Both the position numbers and the translations under genes were made by a program. Positions 27,701 through 36,292 of a stretch of DNA of 64,000 bases are shown here, in pieces (position 1 is the stretch's first letter; every line of letters starts with the position of its first letter). The stretch is taken from the NCBI RefSeq assembly GCF_001458735.1, contig NZ_CZQA01000001.1:682001-746000 (forward strand), written 5' to 3'. The DNA is from Candidatus Nitrospira nitrosa. GTDB lineage: Bacteria > Nitrospirota > Nitrospiria > Nitrospirales > Nitrospiraceae. The notes under the pieces were generated by a model. That model made no database searches, was not told the DNA's origin, and saw only the letters and a program-made list of their open reading frames with translations.

Positions 27701-28403
27701 TAGGGAACCGGCGCTTGGCCAAGTCAAGGTAGCGCAACAAGGGATCATCCCCGTAGGTCGACGAAAACCAGGATGGATGAAGCAGCGGTCGCAGCTCGGT
27801 CGGTAAGTCTGGAACCCAGCCCGCAGCCAGCCTTACACCATTGCGATGGATGGAGAGCTGCGGAGAGGGCAGGCTTGCGTCGATCACGATTTCATAGCCC
27901 GACTCGAGCGTACGGCCTTTGCTCGGGACACCCGTCTGAATGGGTACCCCCAGCAAATCGGATCTGAGTGCGGCAAGATGGGCTTGTTCTCGATCGGATA
28001 ATTGGAACGTCTCGGGCACAAGGAGATGTTTGGTGGTGAAACAGGCACACAGGACATGTTTGCACGGACAATCAAACTCCCAAGCCGGACAGTCACAGAA
28101 AGCAGAGAGAAACCCGTCGTCCAGGGAAAATACGACTTCGTACAAGACGGTGCCCTGCACATGGGCCGTGAGTGTCGCGCCATCTTTGCTCCAGACATAG
28201 TGTTGCAGTCGCTGCCGCCGATAGTAGTCATGCCCCCGCACCACCGACGCTTTCGGGGCCATCGTATAGACATCATTGACGGCAAGATTACGAAATGCAG
28301 CAAGCAGCGCGGCCGCAGCGGGAGTTTGAGCGATGGGGCTCACCGTCGCTTCAGCCGGAGGGCTATATGTTGTTCTAAAACGAGACGCAGGCTTTTTTCG
28401 CAT
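24792..28403 (-). CDS. SWIM zinc-finger SNF2-family helicase
   Basis: A 1203-residue protein. The N-terminal SWIM zinc finger is CDCPAWEFDCPCKH near residue 107. The C-terminal half is a SNF2 ATPase with Walker A DDMGLGKTIQT, DEAQ box FDEAQAVKN, motif SALVFSQFTSFLDLV and the HRIGQQRTV motif near residue 1155. Such bacterial SWIM-SNF2 proteins translocate on duplex DNA and remodel protein-DNA complexes; some accompany restriction systems, but many are housekeeping. It faces the mrr relic. The frame is full length, with no frameshift seen. Confidence 0.92.
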   Translation of the reverse strand: MRKKPASRFRTTYSPPAEATVSPIAQTPAAAALLAAFRNLAVNDVYTMAPKASVVRGHDYYRRQRLQHYVWSKDGATLTAHVQGTVLYEVVFSLDDGFLSAFCDCPAWEFDCPCKHVLCACFTTKHLLVPETFQLSDREQAHLAALRSDLLGVPIQTGVPSKGRTLESGYEIVIDASLPSPQLSIHRNGVRLAAGWVPDLPTELRPLLHPSWFSSTYGDDPLLRYLDLAKRRFPIVLKVDQDSLVLQWAPTVACQSKTELALSGEAVRIRAVCVADGTVLDRIVRFRSFVVDVNGRRLLLLEDEGGWASFLSLRNAIQRADSPYGRSGLDEAPYAVVLPPNEGHRRWQGLHHELEFTIPRQEFQSSQIDLIFKQADDTLDDLLFRGNGSETLVRLSVAGSVSEEREYALTLRPLLDESGAPTTAWRLQAQCRQGETWCAPSASTFSFIRALEQGRAVSGPLRTQKRKAVLYELFFRLLTVGEAKERDLHIKTALDQTDWVRSIRLEAARWLKQHLAVYARPDVRLQIDAGRWGLHTIDKSREGWLYQVPFEIFGPEAFRGMTSHDAMLIDSRVLFPRLPALLEKLTMVGTTLLYEEKPLRSVRWDCSVHVGHQDRQETGIDWFEIKPEIRCDGIAIDEDEWRTVLQRGGLIGGEGGLRLLDGPSMERLRAIFDLTVSAPVNRESTLVVRVPRLQILDWLALREQGIHVSLPDEDEAVLAGLLGFVRIEEPPLPKELHATLRPYQQDGYAWLAFLYAHRFGACLADDMGLGKTIQTICLLAAIREGRLKAARGVKGPHLVVVPTSLLFNWEQELARFAPEFTVHVYSGSERTFEAGDGEIVLTTYGLVRRDIDILEQTMFHVVVFDEAQAVKNIQADTTGAVRRLKGRFKIALTGTPLENHLGEYFSVIDLCVPGLLGESDRFKTDLKRLSGPTLDRVLRRTRPFILRRTKAEILQDLPPKIEHEVFLELTDRQKALYQQTVEQVRSTIDEAYRSKTSGQAQFIALTAILKLRQVCLSPRLLTKQPEERSPKLGFLLERLTVLREEGHSALVFSQFTSFLDLVQEACIQHGLPYHRLDGSTAPAARKARVKAFQDGDQPNVFLLSLKAGGQGLNLTRASYVFHLDPWWNPAVERQASDRAHRIGQQRTVTIVRILMRHSIEEKMMALKQRKLELYDAVLAGAVRGSGQGVLTKADIDFLLSPSA

Positions 28404-28515
28404 GGCGCGCCACTATAACGGGCGGGAAAGACCCCCATCAAGTCACTCTAGAGACTGGCGCTTCCGGCTTATCTTCGTACCATGATATGGAGGGTGGAGA
28501 CCATGGGAACTGCGA

Positions 28516-29064
28516 TCAGTGAGGCACATCCTCTTTGAATTTCTCTTTCACAACTTCCAATACGATTCTCGCCGAGTCTGTTGCGGAGAGTTGCGTCGTA
28601 TCGATTCTCACTTCCGGATGAAGCGGCGCTTCATAAGGGTCTTGTAGCCCTGGAACGGTTGACGATTCGCCACGCTGACCTCGTTGATAGGTCCCTTTGT
28701 AATCACGCTCCATCGCAAGTCCTAATGGGCACTCTACTGCTACCTCAACAAACTGATGGATGAGACTTCGAGCGAAATCACGGTATACGCGCTTGCTCGC
28801 CGTGGCGTCGAAGATGACCGTGACGCCATGCGAAACCAATCTCGCTCCCATGAAGGCGAGGGCGCGATAAAAGAGATCCCGCTCTGCTAGTGAATAGGTC
28901 GGTGTCGGCGTGAGGACTCGCCTGACTGCGTCGGACTCAAGGACTTCGACGGACAACTTCAACTGCTCGAGCTGAGATCGCAGCGCTACGGCAATCGTAC
29001 TCTTGCCCGACGCTGGCAAACCCGTAAGCCAGATGGCAAAACTCGGGGTATGGTCAATGGTCAT
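28516..29064 (-). CDS. Adenylyl-sulfate kinase-like protein (CysC family)
   Basis: A 182-residue P-loop kinase with Walker A WLTGLPASGKSTIA at residue 12, VIFDATASKRVYRDFAR near residue 85 and the conserved DPYEAPLHPEVRIDT near residue 142. CysC phosphorylates adenylylsulfate to PAPS. The usual ISPYR phosphoserine segment is altered, and no ATP sulfurylase gene is adjacent. An alternative role in phosphorylating another nucleotide or a small molecule is therefore possible. It lies 99 bases downstream of an APH-fold kinase in the same direction. Confidence 0.8.
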   Translation of the reverse strand: MTIDHTPSFAIWLTGLPASGKSTIAVALRSQLEQLKLSVEVLESDAVRRVLTPTPTYSLAERDLFYRALAFMGARLVSHGVTVIFDATASKRVYRDFARSLIHQFVEVAVECPLGLAMERDYKGTYQRGQRGESSTVPGLQDPYEAPLHPEVRIDTTQLSATDSARIVLEVVKEKFKEDVPH

Positions 29065-29163
29065 AGGTCAATGGGGAAAGCTACTGGTTGCTGGGATTTA
29101 ACTAGTTCTGCCTGATTCGCGATAGGCTTCACTCTTCACTAATGACAAATGACCAATGAGCTT

Positions 29164-30252
29164 CTACACCCCGCAATACTCATTGACCCGTTCGGGCTCA
29201 AAGCGTGGCACGTCGAGCACATTTTCAATGAAGCGAAAGAGACTCCGTCGGGTGTCGATCGACAGGTTTGGATACCAGAGCGGGCTGGCCACGACCAAGC
29301 CGCGAAAGGCAAAGAACGGTGCGGCTGTTTCCATCACTTCCTTGTCGCCACTTGCTTCTACATAGGTCTCCCAAAACAACCGGAAAATGAACTCAAATGG
29401 CCCCTTCAGCTTTCCACGGCTGATCAGCGAGTTGAGCAGATAGTTGATCGTCATGGCCGTAACGTCGTCGGCCGGCTCGCCCCATTCTCCGCGCGACCGG
29501 TCCAGTACCGCAAAATCCGTCCCGCGACGGAACAATACATTGTACGGATGGAAGTCCCCATGCACCTGTGTAAGCCGGTTGGTCTTGTCACGGAGACGCC
29601 ACCGCCACCGGTTGCACGCTTCCTCCACCGTTCGTAACAAGTCGGCGGTGATAAAGCCAAAGCGTGTGGGATAGCTGTCGGTCAATCCCATGATGCATTC
29701 GCCATGACCGATCAATTCACGCAGCCGACGCTTATAGAGATCCGCGTCTCGACGCTTTTTGGCATGGATCTGTGCCAGGTACCGCGCCAGCGTGACCGTA
29801 CGTTGTCGATCCAGCTTACGAAGCGCCCCACCTTTCATCAATCGTTCGAGATCCGCATGATAACTCGCCCCGTCAGTCCATTCGTTCAGCACGAAGAATT
29901 CACGGGCTTCTGCAATCGAAAAGAGCGTTTGGTCGGCATCGAACGCCCCAACATCGAGGGCTTTCACATGGTGTGGGAGTTGTCCATAAGAGTCATAGTC
30001 CCAGAGCATCGCCTGGGCGCGATCTGCCATATGTTCATGCCCGAACGGACCAGGCTTCATCGTTTCAAGCACCGCTGACTGAACCCGTCGCCCAATTTGG
30101 AAGGTCAATTTGACCGGCGTGCCATACCCATACCGCTTCTGGGCTCCCTTGGAACTCTCCTTGCCGATGATTCCATAGGACAAGAGTCGCGTCTCCGGCC
30201 CAAAACGGGTCTGTAGGTAGTGTTCCAAGGTCTGCTTGCGCAACGCGGGCAT
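29164..30252 (-). CDS. APH-fold phosphotransferase
   Basis: A 362-residue kinase-like protein. The catalytic loop is QVHGDFHPYNVLF near residue 233, followed by a metal-binding FAVLDRSRGEWGEPADDV segment. The N-terminal lobe is longer than in antibiotic kinases and includes GKESSKGAQKRYGYG. Its substrate is unknown; choline, sugar or protein phosphorylation are all possible for this fold. The neighbouring CysC-like gene suggests a two-step phosphorylation module, but that is inference. Confidence 0.8.
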   Translation of the reverse strand: MPALRKQTLEHYLQTRFGPETRLLSYGIIGKESSKGAQKRYGYGTPVKLTFQIGRRVQSAVLETMKPGPFGHEHMADRAQAMLWDYDSYGQLPHHVKALDVGAFDADQTLFSIAEAREFFVLNEWTDGASYHADLERLMKGGALRKLDRQRTVTLARYLAQIHAKKRRDADLYKRRLRELIGHGECIMGLTDSYPTRFGFITADLLRTVEEACNRWRWRLRDKTNRLTQVHGDFHPYNVLFRRGTDFAVLDRSRGEWGEPADDVTAMTINYLLNSLISRGKLKGPFEFIFRLFWETYVEASGDKEVMETAAPFFAFRGLVVASPLWYPNLSIDTRRSLFRFIENVLDVPRFEPERVNEYCGV

Positions 30253-30407
30253 ACCCTAGCCTCTCGCAAATCGCGTTCCATGGACACCTCATTCGTTATC
30301 ACCTTGTGTCTCGCCCCTTACTCCTCTAGCAGTGAGTGGACAAACCCAAGAACGAGCTCAGAAATGGAACCCTGCCTGAGGTCACGAACGTCTGGAGAGT
30401 ACCGCAC

Positions 30408-30533
30408 AGGCTGTTCAGAAAGGCCATCCAGCAAGGCCGCAGCGAGCGAAGAGGCGAATCGTACTCTCTGCCGTACGTTGAGCCTCTGAGCGAGGCGAGA
30501 ACGCCGCGGGTGGACTTTGTCAACAGCCTGCTA
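30408..30533. repeat. Dispersed repeat, copy A (MITE/REP-like)
   Basis: About 126 bases with imperfect inverted ends: AGGCTGTTCAGAAAG on the left and CTTTGTCAACAGCCT on the right. A core shared with copy B contains AAGGCCGCAGCGAGCGAAGA, GTTGAGCCTCTGAGC and GCGAGAAC. It occupies the 490-base gap ahead of the HPF gene, which otherwise appears non-coding. It has no open reading frame of its own and could be mobilised in trans. Confidence 0.7.
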
Positions 30534-30743
30534 GCAATCCAAGAACTGTCGCATCGAGCGACACAGACCAGAGTGGCACTGTGGACAAATGCCCCGTACA
30601 GGAATCAGATGGAATTGACTCGGGTCATGAATTATCAACCCATTATTGATTGGCTAATATTCTTGGGCTCTTGCCTCGTCGGCATATCGTTTGCGACTCC
30701 TGGTTCATAAGAGGACGTGAACTATTGCGATGTGGAGGCAGGA

Positions 30744-31298
30744 ATGGAGCTAGAAATTCACAGCCGCAATGTCGCCATGCCCCCCCACTGGAAGACCGAG
30801 ATTGAATCCCGCATGGAAGACCTCCAACGCGGACATGATGATGTGATTCATGGTCGAGTTACCTTGACCAAAAATCGACACCACAAGAAACTTGCGAACC
30901 TGGCGGAAGCACTCATTATGGTCACGTTGCCCGGTCGTCATACCCTGACAGCTCGCAAGGAAGACAAGACCTTCGAGGAAGCGATTCGTTCGGCATTTCA
31001 GGCCGTTGGTATCGAACTCCGCAAGTATCGCGAAAAACTCGCGCAGACCAAGATGCGCCTGCCGCCCAGGCCCCTGCATTGCGGCGTCGTATCGAAGCTG
31101 TTCCTAAATGAGGGGTATGGCTTCATTCTCAAAGAAGGAGGCGGCGAGGTCTACTTCCATGCGAATGCACTGCAGGGACTCACAGTTGAGCAACTGGAAG
31201 ATGGAACCGACGTGGTCTTCAACATCGAAGAGGGTGACAAAGGTCCTCAGGCAACGGTTGTCGCACTCCCGCCATCGATAGCCGTAAAGGTCTCCTAG
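30744..31298 (+). CDS. HPF/RaiA-like ribosome hibernation factor fused to cold-shock domain
   Basis: A 184-residue fusion. Residues 1-105 form an HPF/RaiA (S30AE) domain (MELEIHSRNVAMPPHWKTEI and TARKEDKTFEEAI). Residues 113-180 form a cold-shock RNA-binding domain with RNP1-like GYGFI and RNP2-like VYFHA. GGAGG precedes the ATG at 30744, which is preferred over a start nine codons upstream. The Lon-like gene begins one base after the stop, so the two are co-transcribed and probably coupled. The likely role is ribosome binding under stress or starvation. Confidence 0.87.
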   Translation: MELEIHSRNVAMPPHWKTEIESRMEDLQRGHDDVIHGRVTLTKNRHHKKLANLAEALIMVTLPGRHTLTARKEDKTFEEAIRSAFQAVGIELRKYREKLAQTKMRLPPRPLHCGVVSKLFLNEGYGFILKEGGGEVYFHANALQGLTVEQLEDGTDVVFNIEEGDKGPQATVVALPPSIAVKVS

Positions 31299-31299
31299 G

Positions 31300-33723
31300 A
31301 TGAATATCGAAAAATATAAGGTCCCCGTCTCAATGCTGGCCCCGACAATCGATCCCCGTCAGCTCGGCTTCGAGGATACGAGCGAACTCGAACCACTGAC
31401 TGAGATCATTGGACAGGAGCGGGCCGTGGAGGCGTTGGAATTTGGGCTCAATATGAAGAGTCCCGGATTCAATCTCTACGTCTCCGGCCCGGTTGGCACA
31501 GGAAAAGCCACCGTCATTCGGCAGATGGTCCAGCATATGGCACGGACAGCTCCCGCTCCAGCTGACTGGTGTTATGTCAATAACTTCCAAGCCCCCTCTC
31601 GGCCGACCTGTCTCGCACTGCCCGCCGGACAGGGGACGTCATTCAAACGAGAGATGTCCGGATTCATCGAGGGACTACGACGTGACATCCCCTTGGCATT
31701 CGAGAGCAAGAAATATCTCGAGGCCAAGGCCAAGTTGCATGATGACATCGATACCAAGAAAAAGGCGCTCTTTCATGAATTAACGGAACACAGTCGCACA
31801 CAGGGATTTGGCTTTGAGGAAACCTCGGTCGGTTTTGGGATTGCGCCGCTCAAAGATGGCCGTTCCATGACAGAGGCCGACATGGAGGCGATGACTGAGG
31901 AAGAACAGCGAGATCTGACCGAACGACGTAAGACCCTTGAAGGGGAAATCCGAGAATTCCATGTCCGCATCCACGGACTTGAGAAGGAAGCCGAGTATCA
32001 ACAGCGTCATCTGGACCGCCAATTGGCCACCGATGTCTTGGAAGGTCGTTACGAAACCCTACGACGGACGTACCAAGATATGGCAACGATCACAACATTC
32101 TTGGAACATGTTCGAGACGACATCGTGAATCACTTCAAAGATTTTCTGCCGCGGGAAGGTCCCGCAATCGCCATCCCCGGTTTGGAATTCAAGCGACCCG
32201 ACATGTCACGCTTCCTTGTCAATTTGATCGTGCAACATGATCCATCAGAAGGGGCTCCCGTCATTGATGAGTCACACCCGACCTACTCCAATCTCATCGG
32301 CAAGATCGAACGACGGGCCCACATGGGGGTGATGTACACGGACTTCACGGAAATCCGTGCAGGAGCTGTCCTGCAAGCCAACGGTGGCTATCTGATCGTG
32401 AACGCAGTGGACATGCTGCGCCAGCCGTTTTCATGGGACGCGCTCAAGCGGGTGATCAAGAGCGGCGAGGTGAATATCGAGGATCCTGCTGAATTCTATG
32501 GGTTCTCCACGGCAGGACTGAGACCGGAGCCGATCCCCGTGACGGTGAAGGTCATCATGGTTGGGCCACCCATGCTGTACCATACCTTGCAAGCCTACGA
32601 AGAAGATTTCGAAGAGCTGTTCAAGGTGAAAGCGGATTTCGATACTGAAGTCGTGAGGAGTGCACGACAGGACCGCCAATATGCCAGGTTCATTGCAAGG
32701 CTCTGTCGAGAAGAGGGACTGCCCCACTTCGGAGCGGATGCCGTTGCGGAAATTCTCCGGCAAGGACTCCGCTTTGCCGATCGTCGCGACCGACTGTCGA
32801 TCAGGCTCAGTCTCGTCAGCGACCTCATCCGGGAAGCAGGATATTGGGCGAGGAAAGAAGGCCATGCATTTGTGACGCGAGCAGACGTCGATGCCGCTGT
32901 CACGCATAAGCGTCATCGTTCAAATTTGGCGGAACACTGGATCCAGGATGAGATCAAGGAAGGCACGTTGATGATCGATCTCGACGGTGACGTGGTCGGT
33001 CAGGTCAATGGTCTGTCGGTTCATGAGCTTGGCGACTATGCGTTCGGCCGCCCCACGCGAATTACCGCCCGTACCTATGTGGGTGCCAAAGGCGTGATCG
33101 ATATTCAGCGTGAGGCGGAACTGGCCGGCATGATCCACAGCAAGGGGGTACTGACGCTGGCCGGATATCTTGCCGGAAAATTTTCAGGATCCCATCCCTT
33201 CGCCATGAGCGCTTCGTTGACGTTTGAACAGACCTATTCCGAAGTGGAAGGTGACAGCGCAGCGGTGGCCGAGCTCATCGCCATTCTGTCCAGCCTCGCC
33301 GATCTGCCGATCCATCAGTGGCTGGCCGTCACAGGCTCCGTCAATCAATTGGGCGAAATACAGCCGATCGGCGGCGTGAACGAAAAGATCGAGGGGTTCT
33401 TCGAATCCTGTTCGCGCAAAGGGTTGACCGGCACACAAGGTGTCATCATCCCCGCCCGCAATACCAAGCATGTGGCGCTTCGCCGTGATGTGGTGGAGGC
33501 CGTCGAGTCAGGTCATTTTTCCGTGTATGCCGTGAACACCATTGAAGAAGCATTGGAGTTGCTCACGGGCATCACTGCCGGCGAACGTGGGCTCGATGGG
33601 GCTTACCCGTCCGACACGGTGTTTGGCCGAGCCGCACTGCGATTAGCCGAAATGGCGCAGGCCGTGGCGGAATGGGGTGATGGGGAAGAGAAACCCAGCG
33701 GACACATCATCACGGAGCCATAA
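31300..33723 (+). CDS. Lon-family ATP-dependent protease (LonB-like, S16)
   Basis: An 807-residue protein with an N-terminal AAA domain, Walker A SGPVGTGKATVIRQ near residue 62, and a long coiled-coil insertion around 150-260. The C-terminal Lon protease domain has the Ser-Lys dyad in EGDSAAVAE (about residue 652) and GGVNEKIEGF (about 693). This is the LonB/LonC-like class with no canonical substrate-binding N-domain. Placed immediately after a hibernation factor, it may clear proteins during stress. It converges on the haloperoxidase-like gene with only three bases between the stops. Confidence 0.9.
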   Translation: MNIEKYKVPVSMLAPTIDPRQLGFEDTSELEPLTEIIGQERAVEALEFGLNMKSPGFNLYVSGPVGTGKATVIRQMVQHMARTAPAPADWCYVNNFQAPSRPTCLALPAGQGTSFKREMSGFIEGLRRDIPLAFESKKYLEAKAKLHDDIDTKKKALFHELTEHSRTQGFGFEETSVGFGIAPLKDGRSMTEADMEAMTEEEQRDLTERRKTLEGEIREFHVRIHGLEKEAEYQQRHLDRQLATDVLEGRYETLRRTYQDMATITTFLEHVRDDIVNHFKDFLPREGPAIAIPGLEFKRPDMSRFLVNLIVQHDPSEGAPVIDESHPTYSNLIGKIERRAHMGVMYTDFTEIRAGAVLQANGGYLIVNAVDMLRQPFSWDALKRVIKSGEVNIEDPAEFYGFSTAGLRPEPIPVTVKVIMVGPPMLYHTLQAYEEDFEELFKVKADFDTEVVRSARQDRQYARFIARLCREEGLPHFGADAVAEILRQGLRFADRRDRLSIRLSLVSDLIREAGYWARKEGHAFVTRADVDAAVTHKRHRSNLAEHWIQDEIKEGTLMIDLDGDVVGQVNGLSVHELGDYAFGRPTRITARTYVGAKGVIDIQREAELAGMIHSKGVLTLAGYLAGKFSGSHPFAMSASLTFEQTYSEVEGDSAAVAELIAILSSLADLPIHQWLAVTGSVNQLGEIQPIGGVNEKIEGFFESCSRKGLTGTQGVIIPARNTKHVALRRDVVEAVESGHFSVYAVNTIEEALELLTGITAGERGLDGAYPSDTVFGRAALRLAEMAQAVAEWGDGEEKPSGHIITEP

Positions 33724-33726
33724 CGG

Positions 33727-34971
33727 CTATTTGCGCATCAATTGATATTTTTCAATAGCCAATCTACCGATCTGTTTGCCCATCTCGGTTCCCACTTTGC
33801 CGCTGTTTCGATAATGGACACCATCATAGATCCGTGCATTCGGGACTTCCTGCATGAACTCGTCCACACTCGTCCAGTTGCGCGCGATGTCACCCGCGGC
33901 ATGACTGGTCGTGATGAGGACCGGCATTGGGTCATTGCCGATCTCAGCCTTTAACACCGTCCCCACGACACCGGACGTAATACAGTGTGCGCAGGGATAT
34001 TCCGGATGCATGGGTGTCTCGATGAACGGCACCCAGGACTCGTCCCGTTCCGTCGCATCGTTCCCATCGATATCGCCGTTTCGAATGGCGGTGAGTGGTC
34101 TCCAGAAGCCATAGTGATACTTCGCATCAAACACCGCAATTAAGCCATCATCAGAGGCTTGTGTGACTGCGGCAAACAGACGTGCATTCCGAGTGATGTC
34201 TCGTCCCGGGATATTCGCGACGGATCTCACAATACCATGATAGATCGGCGGCATGACCTCTTCCCAGAAACGGGCGATGTCAGTCTGTGCCGCGGTTCGC
34301 TGTCGGCTCTGCTTTCCACCCAGCGCTTTTACCTCATTGTAGTCGCGCACCCATACTTCGCTGCCCAAGTCCGGAGGTGGCCCAGGGCGAAATTGCGACG
34401 GATTTGTCATCAACCAGGGGGTGCGATACCTCCACTGTGGAGCTTCCGGTATCACCGTGGGCACATAGGTTCCCGCCCTCGTCTGTGGACGGTAGGATTC
34501 CCCTGCTGCAGCCTCGTCATTCGCACGCCGCGCTAGAATGCCCGCGACCGCCTTTTCACCGACAGCCATGCCGTTCGATTTAGCCGAACCATCGGCGATG
34601 GCTGTCATAGCAGCCTGATAGGCGTGATCGATAATGGCTTGCTGGGATGGGACAAGCTTCGTCAACATGGCACGATTCGCCGCCGCGACCGCCGCTTCTA
34701 CCGATGCCCCAGAAGCCGTCTCTAGTTTCAAATCGCTGACGGGATACCGTTGCGTGATGGCGTTCACCGCTTCATAGACTGAGGCTTGAACCATCGCTAA
34801 TGCCCGTTCTGCCGGCAACGGTCCCAACCCAGCCTTCACCACGATTCCACCAGCCTGCTCGTTCCATTCGGTGACAGCATCGGCACAGGCATCCGACAGT
34901 GCCGATGCACTGAGGAGTAGTGCGATGAGACTTACTCGCAATATCTGTGAATAGACGATCGTTAGCTGCAT
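33727..34971 (-). CDS. Vanadium-dependent haloperoxidase / PAP2-superfamily protein, exported
   Basis: A 414-residue protein with a signal peptide (hydrophobic residues 10-27, then SDACADA). The vanadate or phosphate site can be followed: AKYHYGFWRPLTAI (Lys and Arg), EYPCAHCITSG in place of the usual PSGH loop, and ARIYDGVHYRNS (Arg and His). Length and periplasmic location fit bacterial haloperoxidase relatives; an acid phosphatase activity is the alternative. The Ser-to-Cys and Gly-to-Ala changes in the PSGH loop may alter the cofactor or the oxidation chemistry. GAGGG precedes the ATG. Confidence 0.82.
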   Translation of the reverse strand: MQLTIVYSQILRVSLIALLLSASALSDACADAVTEWNEQAGGIVVKAGLGPLPAERALAMVQASVYEAVNAITQRYPVSDLKLETASGASVEAAVAAANRAMLTKLVPSQQAIIDHAYQAAMTAIADGSAKSNGMAVGEKAVAGILARRANDEAAAGESYRPQTRAGTYVPTVIPEAPQWRYRTPWLMTNPSQFRPGPPPDLGSEVWVRDYNEVKALGGKQSRQRTAAQTDIARFWEEVMPPIYHGIVRSVANIPGRDITRNARLFAAVTQASDDGLIAVFDAKYHYGFWRPLTAIRNGDIDGNDATERDESWVPFIETPMHPEYPCAHCITSGVVGTVLKAEIGNDPMPVLITTSHAAGDIARNWTSVDEFMQEVPNARIYDGVHYRNSGKVGTEMGKQIGRLAIEKYQLMRK

Positions 34972-35405
34972 AGTTCTACCCTCTTAAATGGTGACTTGTT
35001 CCCTTATCAAGCATTTATTGATCGCGACGTATCGCCGTAACCGAGCAACTATCGTGCTTGGACTGCCGAAATTATCCGCCTGACGATTCTATACATCTGC
35101 GGTTCTTGTCAATGCCCAGGACCACTGGTCGAAGATGTGAGGAGAATATCCTCAGAGCCGTCTATCCAGCTAGACAATTTTGGCGAGCTATCGTTAAGAC
35201 CACGGAATTGCTATTTCGCACCAGAAACGAAGGTTCGAGGGAATCTGCGCCTTTGATTCTCTTCCCTCTGTACTGGACGTAACGATCAAAAAAGATGGTG
35301 CAGGGCTTTACGAAAGAAGGTAAAGGGGAGAAGAATCAACGCAGCCATCTCCTGGCAGAAGTTTCCAAGATTCCGGATCGGATCGCTATTCACTCATACC
35401 ATCTT
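34972..35405. other. Intergenic region without clear gene
   Basis: No reading frame with a convincing start, composition or domain is visible between the haloperoxidase-like gene and the hairpins at 35406 and 35594. The promoter of the haloperoxidase-like gene should lie at its left edge. Confidence 0.45.
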
Positions 35406-35439
35406 GGTCTGAGAAGGGCGTTTTCCCCCTTCTCAGACC
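35406..35439. repeat. Strong hairpin with GGTCTGAG/CTCAGACC arms
   Basis: A perfect 13-bp inverted repeat, GGTCTGAGAAGGG and its complement, separated by eight bases. It has the size of an intrinsic terminator or an RNA structural element but lacks a long T run. A second hairpin with the same outer eight bases lies at 37242-37275. Confidence 0.6.
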
Positions 35440-35593
35440 ATTTCCTCTCCTTAAGCATTACTCGCCAGGTTGTTGACGCTGTCCGATCCACGGGAAGAAA
35501 TCTACCGTGTGAAGACGTGAAAGGAGGTGTCATGGTCCATAGCATGACCATGTCAGCTCCACGGCAACCCTGCAGCATGAGGAGAGGCAAGCG

Positions 35594-35625
35594 AGTTTGT
35601 GCATCGCTTCATCGATGCACAAACT
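35594..35625. terminator. Hairpin downstream of exported protein gene
   Basis: A perfect 13-bp inverted repeat (AGTTTGTGCATCG, loop CTTCAT, then the complement) lies 35 bases past the stop of the minus-strand gene that ends at 35660. Position suggests a terminator for that gene, although no T tract follows on the minus strand. Confidence 0.45.
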
Positions 35626-35659
35626 ACCTATTTGTCCTGCAGATTCATGCTTTGCCGGT

Positions 35660-36292
35660 CTATTTTGATGCTTTCAATCCTGTTTGCTTCATCGCATAGG
35701 ACAACGCGCCGGTGGCTGGAGAATCAGAGTCAGCTTTCCCGTAGGCCCCGACCAGTAATGCCGCAGCATGGGCGGCATGCTCATGTGTTTGCCTGATACC
35801 GGTTCCATGAACCGACTCATGGGCGTGTTCCTCCACCATAGACGCATGCATAATCGCATATTCCATAGCTTCCTGAACCGATGCCGGTGCATTGCTGGCT
35901 TTCAATGTCTCGTAGGCTTCTTCCATGTATAGCAGCGCACCATGCCCATCCCCAGGATTTCCGACCTTTTCGTTAAAGCGTGGGTGGAGCTTGTCAGTAT
36001 ATTCAGATGAGTCGGCATACTCAGGTGAATCCTTCCCTCCGAGAATATTAAGCGCCCGCTGCATATGAACCCGGATTGATCCGCTGCTTCTGCGAGACGA
36101 TCCAAGGGCCTTCTCAGTCTGGTCAATTGCTAGTTTCAGTTGGTCATGCGCCTTCTGCAAGTTTACTTTTGCCCTCTCGTTGATGTTTTTTTCCGTCGAC
36201 GCCACACCTGGACTCACCGTCCACCCGAGTGCCAGTATTCCCAGCGTCCCTACCATCAATCCAAGCTTTACTCGTCCAACCCGTTCGATCAT
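35660..36292 (-). CDS. Exported helical histidine-rich protein, unknown function
   Basis: A 210-residue protein with a signal peptide (LGLMVGTLGILALGWTVSPG, cleavage near residue 31). A predicted all-helical mature region follows. The C-terminal half contains a His/Glu-rich stretch (MVEEHAHESVHG and HEHAAHAAALLV near residue 150) that could bind metal, in the manner of small periplasmic metal-binding helical proteins. GGAGG precedes the ATG. No named family is recognised. Hairpins lie downstream of its stop. Confidence 0.7.
   Translation of the reverse strand: MIERVGRVKLGLMVGTLGILALGWTVSPGVASTEKNINERAKVNLQKAHDQLKLAIDQTEKALGSSRRSSGSIRVHMQRALNILGGKDSPEYADSSEYTDKLHPRFNEKVGNPGDGHGALLYMEEAYETLKASNAPASVQEAMEYAIMHASMVEEHAHESVHGTGIRQTHEHAAHAAALLVGAYGKADSDSPATGALSYAMKQTGLKASK

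Noticed and set aside
35533-35699. Small plus-strand gene with a good AGGAGG site
   Set aside because: It runs through a terminator-like hairpin and overlaps the 3' end of a supported minus-strand gene; no recognisable features. Kept as a remote possibility only.
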